Source of the DNA: DASRAJ01 sp035638255
GTDB taxonomy: Bacteria; Bacteroidota; Bacteroidia; Chitinophagales; UBA10324
DNA: 64,000 nucleotides
Assembly (NCBI GenBank): GCA_035638255.1
Contig: DASRAJ010000157.1
Span: 1-64,000, forward strand
Reading direction: 5' to 3'
Shown here: piece by piece, positions 9,938-16,557 of the stretch
How the letters are laid out: the number at the start of each line of letters is the position of its first letter
Position numbering within the stretch: position 1 is the stretch's first letter
Made by a program: the position numbers and the translations under genes
Notes under the pieces: generated by a model
What the model was told of the DNA's origin: nothing
What the model saw: the letters and a program-made list of their open reading frames with translations, nothing else
Databases searched by the model: none

Positions 9938-10267
9938 CTACCCGATCCTCAACCCATTCTTCACCGCTCTCTCCGGTTGCAGCAATGTGATTTCTTTTTC
10001 TTCGCCAACAACACCGAGTACTAAACACTCAGAGAAAAAATTTGCAATCTGCTTCGGAGGAAAATTCACAACTGCAATCACTTGCTTGTTCAGCAGCGTC
10101 TCTTTCGAATAAAGCTTTGTGATTTGCGCGGAAGATTTTTTGATTCCGTATTCGCCAAAGTCAATCGTGAGTTTGTAAGCGGGACTTCTTGCTTCAGGAA
10201 AATCATCAGCCGCGACGATCGTTCCCACTCTCATTTCTACTTTCTCAAAATCATTCCACGTTAGCAT
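9938..10267 (-). CDS. csaA: CsaA-type tRNA-binding domain protein
   Basis: The 109-residue product is a single tRNA-binding-domain (OB-fold) protein matching CsaA: 'DFEKVEMRVGTIVAA', 'FPEARSPAYKLTIDFGEYG', 'KKSSAQITKLY' and 'QVIAVVNFPPKQIA' are the family blocks. CsaA is described as a dimeric chaperone-like protein linked to secretion in Bacillus and as a tRNA-binding protein; its role here is inferred by homology only. The ATG at 10267 gives the usual length of about 110 residues. An upstream in-frame start would add 11 residues derived from the adjacent repeat and is rejected. It is divergent from the exonuclease III gene. Confidence 0.9.
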   Translation of the reverse strand: MLTWNDFEKVEMRVGTIVAADDFPEARSPAYKLTIDFGEYGIKKSSAQITKLYSKETLLNKQVIAVVNFPPKQIANFFSECLVLGVVGEEKEITLLQPERAVKNGLRIG

Positions 10268-10269
10268 AA

Positions 10270-10440
10270 AAGAAATCAAATTCCAAGAACCAAATTCCAA
10301 ATAAAATTCAAAACTCTAAATTTCAAAGCGAAGGCCGTATCATTTATAATTTTTTTTCCGAATTAGAAATTGAAAAATTATTTGCGATTTGGAATTTGTG
10401 ATTTGGATTTTAATTGGACTTGGTATTTTGCGCTGGTAAA
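10270..10440. repeat. AT-rich inverted dispersed-type repeat
   Basis: The divergent gap between csaA and the exonuclease gene contains CCAAATTCCAAATAAAATTC on the left (about 10291-10310) and the roughly complementary TTATTTGCGATTTGGAATTTG on the right (about 10378-10398), separated by about 70 bases. Such AATTTGGAATTTGG-type sequences look like dispersed intergenic repeats. The right arm also supplies the possible exonuclease promoter. Confidence 0.5.
10402..10430 (+). promoter_or_regulatory. Candidate Bacteroidota-type promoter of exonuclease III
   Basis: TTTG at 10402-10405 and TATTTTG at 10424-10430 are separated by 18 bases, close to the TTTG/TAnnTTTG consensus (one base short in the -7 box), and the start codon lies about 15 bases downstream. 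It sits inside a repeat arm, so the match may be fortuitous. Confidence 0.28.
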
Positions 10441-10445
10441 ACTTG

Positions 10446-11228
10446 ATGGCTATGAGTCAAACCGTAAGAATAATTTGCTGGAATGTGAATGGCATTCGCG
10501 CGGCATGGAAAAAAGGATTTCCCGATTGGTTTTCGCAGGAAGCACCTGATATTTTATGCCTGCAGGAAACCAAAGCGCATCCTGATCAGCTCGATTATGA
10601 AATCACACACTTTGAAGATTACAAAAGTTATTTCTCTCCTGCTGAGAAGAAAGGATATTCCGGAGTCGCTATCTACACGCAACGCGAACCCCTCAACGTG
10701 AAGATGGGATTTGGCAATCCATATTTTGACACAGAAGGAAGAGTAATAGAAATGGAATTCGAGAATTTTATTTTGTTCAATGTTTATTTTCCCAACGGTG
10801 GGAGAGGAGCGGAGCGTGTGAAATACAAACTCGACTTCTACGATGAGCTTTTCAAGCGCACCGAAGAATTACGCAAGCGACAAAAGAATATCATCATCTG
10901 CGGTGACTACAACACTGCTCACAAAGAGATTGATCTGGCGCGACCAAAAGAGAATCAAACTGTAAGCGGATTTCTACCTGAAGAAAGAGCATGGATTGAT
11001 AAGATCGTCAGGATGAATTACGTTGACACTTTTCGTGAATTCAATCAGCAGCCGGAATGGTACACCTACTGGGATCAAATCACGCGCGCGCGCGAACGAA
11101 ACGTGGGCTGGCGCATTGATTATTTTTTTGTGAGCAAAGAAGCAAGACCTCTTGTGGCCAAAGCTGACATTCACATGCAGGTGATGGGCAGCGATCATTG
11201 CCCGATTGAGTTAGTGATGAATTTTTGA
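10446..11228 (+). CDS. xth: Exodeoxyribonuclease III
   Basis: This 260-residue protein belongs to the ExoIII/APE1 endonuclease-exonuclease-phosphatase family, which repairs abasic sites and removes 3' blocks. All catalytic blocks are present: 'WNVNGIRA' (metal-site Asn), 'LQETKA' (Glu), 'GYSGVAIYT', 'NVYFPNGG', 'CGDYNTAHKEIDL' (Asp/Asn pair), 'WRIDYFFVS' and the terminal 'GSDHCPIEL' (catalytic Asp-His). The nearest ATG is at 10446; a second ATG at 10452 is equally possible (MSQTVRI...). Length is normal. It is followed by a short tandem repeat. Confidence 0.95.
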   Translation: MAMSQTVRIICWNVNGIRAAWKKGFPDWFSQEAPDILCLQETKAHPDQLDYEITHFEDYKSYFSPAEKKGYSGVAIYTQREPLNVKMGFGNPYFDTEGRVIEMEFENFILFNVYFPNGGRGAERVKYKLDFYDELFKRTEELRKRQKNIIICGDYNTAHKEIDLARPKENQTVSGFLPEERAWIDKIVRMNYVDTFREFNQQPEWYTYWDQITRARERNVGWRIDYFFVSKEARPLVAKADIHMQVMGSDHCPIELVMNF

Positions 11229-11275
11229 TGGTGAATAGTGAATGGTGAATAGTGAATGGTGAATAGTGAATCGTT
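11228..11275. repeat. Tandem repeat of TGGTGAATAGTGAA
   Basis: Directly after the exonuclease stop codon, about three copies of the 14-base unit TGGTGAATAGTGAA follow one another, then degrade into ATCGTTAATAG. It has no protein-coding potential in a useful frame and looks like a short intergenic repeat. Confidence 0.7.
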
Positions 11276-11284
11276 AATAGCAAC

Positions 11285-11461
11285 TTGATAAAAGTGAAAT
11301 CAAAATCAAAGAAAGAAGATCTTCTCAGTGATCTCAAATTCGTTGCGGATGTTACGCACTTGCAGAATGAAAATGAATCAACAAAAGCTGATGAAGACAT
11401 TACCTTGATCAAAAAGTCTATTGTGAAGAAAAAAAATAAAGCCATTACAAAATACTTGTGA
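11285..11461 (+). CDS. Possible 58-residue Lys/Asp-rich small protein
   Basis: A frame opening with TTG at 11285 (or GTG at 11294) runs to a TGA at 11459-11461. It encodes a highly charged peptide beginning 'KSKSKKEDLLSDLKFVADV' and ending 'KKKNKAITKYL'. Composition is helix-forming and free of rare residues, which favours coding, but there is no ATG, no homology I recognise, and the region follows a repeat. It might be translated after the exonuclease gene or be a chance frame. Confidence 0.33.
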   Translation: MIKVKSKSKKEDLLSDLKFVADVTHLQNENESTKADEDITLIKKSIVKKKNKAITKYL

Positions 11462-11539
11462 TGTATGGCTCATCAGTTTGTACGTTAATTGCAGCGCGAC
11501 ATAAAAGTCACGCTACAGAAGAATAACTAATCTTGGATT

Positions 11540-13105
11540 TTATTGCTTAATCACCTTTGTGACCGCATATCCTTCAGCCGAGGTTGCTTTCAAAAAATAA
11601 ATTCCCGATGGCAATCCTTTAAGAGAAAATGAAGTTGCTTGTACTCCGCCTGAAATAGTTTTGTTCCACACTTTTGCAATTTGCCCTTCTTCATTCACCA
11701 ATGAAAAAGAAAGGTCGGTTGCTTTCTGAAGTTCAGTCCCAACATTCAATTCATCGAGAACCGGGTTTGGAAAAACATGCATCGGCAAATTTTGCTGTTG
11801 CACAATAGGGGGCACAGACACGACCGTGCTGTCAAGAATGATATCCTCATCACCGGGCTGATATGCGAGAAAAGCGAAAAACACAATCATCATTTCATCA
11901 GTAGTATGTTCTCCGGAACTCACATCCTCAGGAGGATTGTTGGGATTGTCAAGATTGTAAATCGTGTTGTCATAAGTTGCCTCACCCCAAAATGTAGAAA
12001 GTGTTGTGATGTGAATCAATTTCTGATACTCGTAAAATCCCTGCCAATGAAAACTCCATTTTGGAATTGAAACCAATTTTGTGGTATCACCACCATCGGT
12101 CACTGCAAATGACTTTATAGAAGTCCCCACTTTGTGCATGTGCGGAAAAACAGAAACAAGAGACACGGGGCCATCCTGGTTTGTCAGCTTGTATTTCTCG
12201 TGAAATGTTTTCACCGTGTTTGCAGGAATGAACAACGGTCCATCAGTGAGGTTAGAAAGATGATTCAACACCCCCGCCATGTATACTTCTCGTGGAGATG
12301 GATAGGTTGTGAATTTGAAATTCAAGCTGGAGCTATCAATTTGACCATTCTCGCCGGGAGAATAATGTATCTCCAATCCAATATCAGCACCTGCGGGAAT
12401 TCGTATTCCCATGTTTGAAGGCAATTCAAAAATTCCGGAGCCGGGAGCCCATGCGCCGAGGATGGTAGCAGTGAAACTCACCGGTCCCAAACCGTAGCTC
12501 TCGTAACCGGGAAGAGGATCATTCTGATCAAAAGTCCATGACCAGGGTCCTGTGTCATAGAAGAGCACCATGTGATGCACCACCGAACCATTGCCCGGCA
12601 AATATTCGATTTGATTCAGGTAAACATCCTGGGCATAGTTCGAGTGAATTACAAATGTGCGATACTCATCAATATCAGAAGAGATGGTCCACTTCGGCCA
12701 TTGAATGGTCTGATCAATAGAAGCCATTTGCGAGCCGGTCGGGAACACTGGTGCCGTGGGTGCTTGTGTGGTATCCCCTGCAGGAACTCCGGCATCAACC
12801 CAATCTACAATGGTATTGATGTCGTCGTCGCTCAGAATCCGCTCGTCTTTGAAGTGAACGTAGTTTGGATCGGGCATCCACGGAGGCATCTTCTTCGCCG
12901 ATACATACGATTGAATATTTACAGCATTATCCACTGCATCCTGGTAACTCATGAGAGTGAATGGGCCAATTCCGCCGGCATGATGACAATTGCTGCAGTT
13001 ATTGTAAATGATGGAAGCCACATTTCCGGACCAGGTGGGAGTCTGTGAATGGGAAAGCTGAATTCCGAAAAGAAAAGAGAGAATAAAAACGGATATTTTT
13101 TTCAT
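11540..13105 (-). CDS. Cytochrome c / PHM-like copper monooxygenase fusion, T9SS cargo
   Basis: The 521-residue product has a signal peptide (residues 1-21, ...SHSQ), then a small c-type cytochrome domain with haem motif CSNCH at 37-41 and 'KKMPPWMPD' near Met73. The central region has the copper ligands of peptidylglycine/dopamine monooxygenases: His177-His178 ('VVHHMVLFYD') and His247 ('LEIHY') for the CuH-like site, and His322/His324 ('FPHMHKVG') plus Met405 ('TTDEMM') for the CuM-like site, with spacings like those of PHM. A T9SS type A domain ('MHVFPNPVLDELNV') ends the protein. PHM enzymes hydroxylate C-H bonds using copper, oxygen and a reductant; the haem domain could feed electrons, which is inference. 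It is a tandem paralogue of the gene ending at 13373. Confidence 0.9.
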   Translation of the reverse strand: MKKISVFILSFLFGIQLSHSQTPTWSGNVASIIYNNCSNCHHAGGIGPFTLMSYQDAVDNAVNIQSYVSAKKMPPWMPDPNYVHFKDERILSDDDINTIVDWVDAGVPAGDTTQAPTAPVFPTGSQMASIDQTIQWPKWTISSDIDEYRTFVIHSNYAQDVYLNQIEYLPGNGSVVHHMVLFYDTGPWSWTFDQNDPLPGYESYGLGPVSFTATILGAWAPGSGIFELPSNMGIRIPAGADIGLEIHYSPGENGQIDSSSLNFKFTTYPSPREVYMAGVLNHLSNLTDGPLFIPANTVKTFHEKYKLTNQDGPVSLVSVFPHMHKVGTSIKSFAVTDGGDTTKLVSIPKWSFHWQGFYEYQKLIHITTLSTFWGEATYDNTIYNLDNPNNPPEDVSSGEHTTDEMMIVFFAFLAYQPGDEDIILDSTVVSVPPIVQQQNLPMHVFPNPVLDELNVGTELQKATDLSFSLVNEEGQIAKVWNKTISGGVQATSFSLKGLPSGIYFLKATSAEGYAVTKVIKQ

Positions 13106-13232
13106 GCGGAAATTTTTTTTGAGAAAGGGTATGAGTGTGAAAACGAATTTAGAAGTGTCGGATAGTAATTTTTTTGCGCGCTAAAGCTACAACAATCTGA
13201 TAACGCAAAACCTACTAAAAGATACAGCAAAC

Positions 13233-13268
13233 AAAAACAGCTCGTGAATTTTACGAGCCGTTTTTATT
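13233..13268 (-). terminator. Rho-independent-type terminator, possibly bidirectional
   Basis: GCTCGT at 13240-13245 pairs with ACGAGC at 13253-13258 around a 7-base loop. The stem is flanked by A-rich sequence on the left (ACAAAAACA) and CGTTTTTAT on the right, so it has a U-tract on either transcript. It lies about 105 bases beyond the stop of the monooxygenase gene that ends at 13373. Confidence 0.6.
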
Positions 13269-13296
13269 GTGTTTACTTTATTAATGAGCCTTCACC

Positions 13297-13343
13297 ATCT
13301 GCCGTCCCCAAGCCACGCAAGGGACACGGCGGGGGAGGCAGAT
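13297..13343. repeat. GC-rich palindromic intergenic repeat
   Basis: ATCTGCC at 13297-13303 is complementary to GGCAGAT at 13337-13343, with an inner CCGTCCC...GGGACACGG pairing. It lies between the two monooxygenase paralogues and 30 bases from the stop codon of the distal one. It looks like a mobile or dispersed palindrome rather than a terminator because no U-tract follows. Confidence 0.5.
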
Positions 13344-13372
13344 TGGATGGAATTAATGATCGGGCTTGCCGT

Positions 13373-14944
13373 CTACTGCTTGATCACCTTGGTAATCGCA
13401 TATCCTTCTGGTGAGACGGCTTTCAAAAAATAGATTCCCGGCGACAATCCTTTAAGAGAAAATGAAAATGCTTGTGCACCTCCCGGAACACTTTTCTTCC
13501 ACGCTCTTGAAATTTGACCTTCTGCATTCAACAGTGAAAAGGAAAGTGCTGTGGATTTCTTCAATTCAGTTCCCACATTCAATTCATCGAGAACGGGATT
13601 TGGATAAACGTGCATTGGCAGCTTTTGTTCATGAACATTGGGTGACACTGAAGCAATGGTACTGTCGAGGATAAGATTCTCATCACCTGCCTCGTAAGCA
13701 AGAAAGGCGAAAATGAAAATCATCATCTCATCTGTAGTGTGCCCGCCTGCGCTCACATCCTGAGGCGGGTCGTTCGGGTTATCGGGATTATTGGTGGTGT
13801 TGTCATAAGTTGCTTCACCCCACAATGTAGATTGAGTCATAACGGGAATTAATTTCTGAAACTCATAAAATCCCTGCCAGTGAAAATTCCAGTTGGGAAT
13901 GGAAATAAGTTTGGTGGTGTCACCGCCGGCATCTACTGCAAATGATTGTATCGAAGTTCCCACTTTGTGCATATGAGGGAAAATCGAAACAAGAGAAACC
14001 GGGCCGAAATAATTTAAGAGCTTATATTTTTCATGAAATGTTTTCACTGTGTTTGCCGGAATGTATAAAGGACCGTCAGTAAGACTGCTCTCGTGATTCA
14101 AAAGGGCATAGCTATAGACTTCACGGGGAAAAGGGTAGGTAGTGAATTTGAAATTTACAGCCGTGCTATCAGTTTGTCCGCTCTCATTGGGTGAGTAGTG
14201 AATCTCCAATCCAATGTCTGCTCCTGCCGGAATTCGTATTCCCATGTTCCACGGCAGTTCAAAAATTCCCGATCCGGGCGCCCATGCGCTAATAGTTCTT
14301 GCAGTGCCACTCAGCGGGCCAAGACCATAGCTTTCATAGCCGGGTTGCGGATCAGACTGATCCAGGTCCCACGAGGTCGCTGAAGTGTCATAAAACAGCA
14401 CCATGTGATGCACGACAGAACCATTTCCCGGCAAATATTCAATTTGATTTAGGAAGAAATCCTGTGCATAGTTCGAGTGCACTACAAAGGTGCGATACTG
14501 GTCAATGTTAGAATTGATTGTCCATTCGGGAAACTGTATTGATTGATCAATGGAAGGCATTTGAGAGCCACCAAGAAAAACCGGCGGTGCGGGTGCTTGC
14601 GTGGTGTCACCGGCAAGAGTTCCGCCATTAACCCAATCTACAATGGTATTAATGTCGCTGTCACTGAGAAGCCGCTCGCCTTTGAAATGAGAATAACCGG
14701 GATTGGGCATCCACGGCGGCATCTTCCTGGCCTGCACATATGATTGAATATTCGCAGCATGATTCACCGCATCGGCGTATGACATCAGCGTGAACGGGCC
14801 GATGCCGCCTGCATGATGGCAACTGCTGCAATGGTTGTAAATGACGGAAGCAACACTACCGGACCACGTTGGAGTTTGTGAATGTGAAAACCGGACTCCG
14901 AAAAGTAAAGGCAAAGCATAAGCGAATATTTTTTTGATGCTCAC
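13373..14944 (-). CDS. Second cytochrome c / PHM-like copper monooxygenase, T9SS cargo
   Basis: This 523-residue protein is a close paralogue of its downstream neighbour, colinear over its whole length with most residues identical by eye. It keeps the haem motif (CSSCH, residues 39-43), 'KMPPWMPN', the His-His pair ('VVHHMVLFYD'), 'LEIHYSP', 'FPHMHKVG', 'TTDEMM' and a T9SS domain ('MHVYPNPVLDELNV'). All presumptive copper ligands are kept in both copies, so neither looks inactive. Both genes have a similar AAGGGTATGA sequence roughly 20 bases upstream of the start, suggesting the duplicated unit included the leader. About 265 bases with a terminator and palindrome separate the copies, so they are probably separate transcripts. 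Confidence 0.9.
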   Translation of the reverse strand: MSIKKIFAYALPLLFGVRFSHSQTPTWSGSVASVIYNHCSSCHHAGGIGPFTLMSYADAVNHAANIQSYVQARKMPPWMPNPGYSHFKGERLLSDSDINTIVDWVNGGTLAGDTTQAPAPPVFLGGSQMPSIDQSIQFPEWTINSNIDQYRTFVVHSNYAQDFFLNQIEYLPGNGSVVHHMVLFYDTSATSWDLDQSDPQPGYESYGLGPLSGTARTISAWAPGSGIFELPWNMGIRIPAGADIGLEIHYSPNESGQTDSTAVNFKFTTYPFPREVYSYALLNHESSLTDGPLYIPANTVKTFHEKYKLLNYFGPVSLVSIFPHMHKVGTSIQSFAVDAGGDTTKLISIPNWNFHWQGFYEFQKLIPVMTQSTLWGEATYDNTTNNPDNPNDPPQDVSAGGHTTDEMMIFIFAFLAYEAGDENLILDSTIASVSPNVHEQKLPMHVYPNPVLDELNVGTELKKSTALSFSLLNAEGQISRAWKKSVPGGAQAFSFSLKGLSPGIYFLKAVSPEGYAITKVIKQ

Positions 14945-15091
14945 AATTTTTTCCGGTTAAGGGTATGAAGTCGGGAAAACAAGTTTTGGAATTGAGAGAA
15001 AGTATTTTCGTGGCTCAAAGCTACTTACAACAAACTAAATAACGCAAAAGGTGGACAAGGATAGAGGCGAAAAAAAATCATAAGAGGGTTG

Positions 15092-15100
15092 TATCTTTTG
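15092..15100 (+). promoter_or_regulatory. Possible -7 promoter box of the GIN-domain gene
   Basis: TATCTTTTG at 15092-15100 is one base longer than the Bacteroidota TAnnTTTG consensus and lies 35 bases before the ATG at 15135. No clear -33 TTTG partner is at the usual spacing. Confidence 0.25.
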
Positions 15101-15134
15101 AATGAATCCCCGTTATCCTTTAAACGAAAAACAC

Positions 15135-15914
15135 ATGAACATTCTAAAATCAGGTTTCCTCATTTCATCATGCATTATTCTTTTACTCGCTATCGCAAGT
15201 TGCAGCCATTGCATCAACGGAAGCGGCAATACTGTAACCGTAATCCGCGAAGTCGGAAATTTTTCATCAGTAAGTTTTGGAACTGAAGGAACGATTTACG
15301 TGAGCCAGTCGCCCGTAACGTCGGTTAAAATAGTGGCCCAGCAAGACGTAATTGACGACATGTCAACGAATGTGAACGGTGGTGAGCTTAACATTTACAA
15401 TCGCCATTGTCTCACCGGCAGTTTACCCATTACCATTTACGTTACTACTCCCGACCTGAATGGTGTGAAGATGAGCGGCAATGGAGATTTGTATGTCACA
15501 AGCAAAGTGAATGCAGGTAATTTTGACGCCACACTCAGTGGCTCCGGAAATATTTACATCCAGGATTCTGTTGTTGCCGCTGCAATGTCCACCACCATCA
15601 GCGGATCAGGCAGCATTGATCTCATTGCCTTCTGCAATACCATGAATACCACCATCAGCGGGTCGGGAACAATTACCATCAGCGGAATATCGCCATCCCA
15701 CACAGCGAAAACATCCGGCTCCGGTAATTTACATGCATATGGCTTCATCACCGATGCCTCCACCATCACCATCAGCGGTTCCGGCAATGAAGAGCTTTTT
15801 GTGAATGATGCACTCGATGTCACCATCAGCGGCAGTGGAAATGTCTATTACAAAGGTGATGCTGTAGTTACTACCCACATCAGCGGCAGCGGCAACGTGA
15901 TTCATGTGAATTGA
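15135..15914 (+). CDS. Head-GIN-domain lipoprotein (DUF2807)
   Basis: The 259-residue product begins at ATG 15135, giving an N-terminal lipoprotein signal with a lipobox ending in 'AIASC'; an upstream in-frame ATG would bury it. The mature protein is a DUF2807 'putative auto-transporter adhesin head GIN' beta-helix: 'REVGNFSSVSFGTEGTIYVSQ' opens the domain and repeated 'TISGSGxI/N' turns (at least seven 'SGSG' motifs) form its stacked coils. Such lipoproteins are surface or periplasmic and often sit beside regulators in Bacteroidota. Its neighbour downstream on the same strand is an ECF sigma factor, but a strong inverted repeat lies between. Confidence 0.9.
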   Translation: MNILKSGFLISSCIILLLAIASCSHCINGSGNTVTVIREVGNFSSVSFGTEGTIYVSQSPVTSVKIVAQQDVIDDMSTNVNGGELNIYNRHCLTGSLPITIYVTTPDLNGVKMSGNGDLYVTSKVNAGNFDATLSGSGNIYIQDSVVAAAMSTTISGSGSIDLIAFCNTMNTTISGSGTITISGISPSHTAKTSGSGNLHAYGFITDASTITISGSGNEELFVNDALDVTISGSGNVYYKGDAVVTTHISGSGNVIHVN

Positions 15915-15923
15915 AAAACGAAC

Positions 15924-15993
15924 TGTCATTCCGACGAAGGAGGAATCTGCAACGATGATTGTAAAAATAGATTCCTCCTTCGTCGGAATGACA
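15924..15993. repeat. 25-bp perfect inverted repeat (hairpin)
   Basis: The arm at 15924-15948 (beginning TGTCATTCCGACGAAGGAGG) is exactly complementary to 15969-15993 around a 20-base loop. This sequence type is a dispersed intergenic palindrome in many Bacteroidota genomes, by my recollection. A transcript would form a very stable hairpin between the GIN lipoprotein gene and the sigma factor gene, so it probably also limits read-through. Confidence 0.8.
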
Positions 15994-16017
15994 CAAAGTG
16001 TGCTTAATTAAATAAGA

Positions 16018-16557
16018 ATGGAAGAGCTGAAGTATATCGAAGCCGCAAAGAAAGACCCGCAGCAGTTCCGGTATTTCTATGATAAATATTTCAAGGAAAT
16101 TTTTCTTTTCATCAATCGCCGCACCGATGATGAAGACACCACATCGGATATCACGCAGCAGGTTTTTTTGAAAGCAATGCAAAACTTACCGCGGTTTGAA
16201 TATCGTGGAGTTCCGTTTTCAGCATGGCTCTATCGCATTGCAAGCAATGAGGTCACACAGTTTTTCCGGGATGCATCGAAGACAAGAACCGTGAGCATGG
16301 AATCGTCGGACATGAGTGAGCTGCTCAATGTTGAAGAAGGACACATGGATCATGAAAAGAGAGAAGCCGCATTCACAGCGATGAAAAAATTATCGTCATC
16401 GGATCTGGAGCTGATTGAGATGCGCTTTTTCGAGAAGAGATCATTCAGCGAGATCGGTGACATCAAAGGCATCACGGAGAATCATGCGAAGGTAAAAACG
16501 TATCGCATCATTGATAAGATCAGAATGTTCATCACACAGGAAATCGGGCAGCCATGA
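16018..16557 (+). CDS. ECF RNA polymerase sigma factor
   Basis: This 179-residue protein is an extracytoplasmic-function sigma-70 factor. Region 2 covers about residues 12-85, with 'FRYFYDKYFKEIFLFINRR', 'DITQQVFLKAM' and 'FSAWLYRIASNEVTQFFR'. Region 4 covers about 120-170, with 'LELIEMRFFEKRSFSEIGDIKGITENHAKVKTYRI...' forming the helix-turn-helix for -35 recognition. It overlaps the next gene by ATGA, implying translational coupling with its presumed anti-sigma partner. The sigma factor should direct transcription when released from that partner. The regulon, beyond possible autoregulation, cannot be read here. Confidence 0.93.
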   Translation: MEELKYIEAAKKDPQQFRYFYDKYFKEIFLFINRRTDDEDTTSDITQQVFLKAMQNLPRFEYRGVPFSAWLYRIASNEVTQFFRDASKTRTVSMESSDMSELLNVEEGHMDHEKREAAFTAMKKLSSSDLELIEMRFFEKRSFSEIGDIKGITENHAKVKTYRIIDKIRMFITQEIGQP

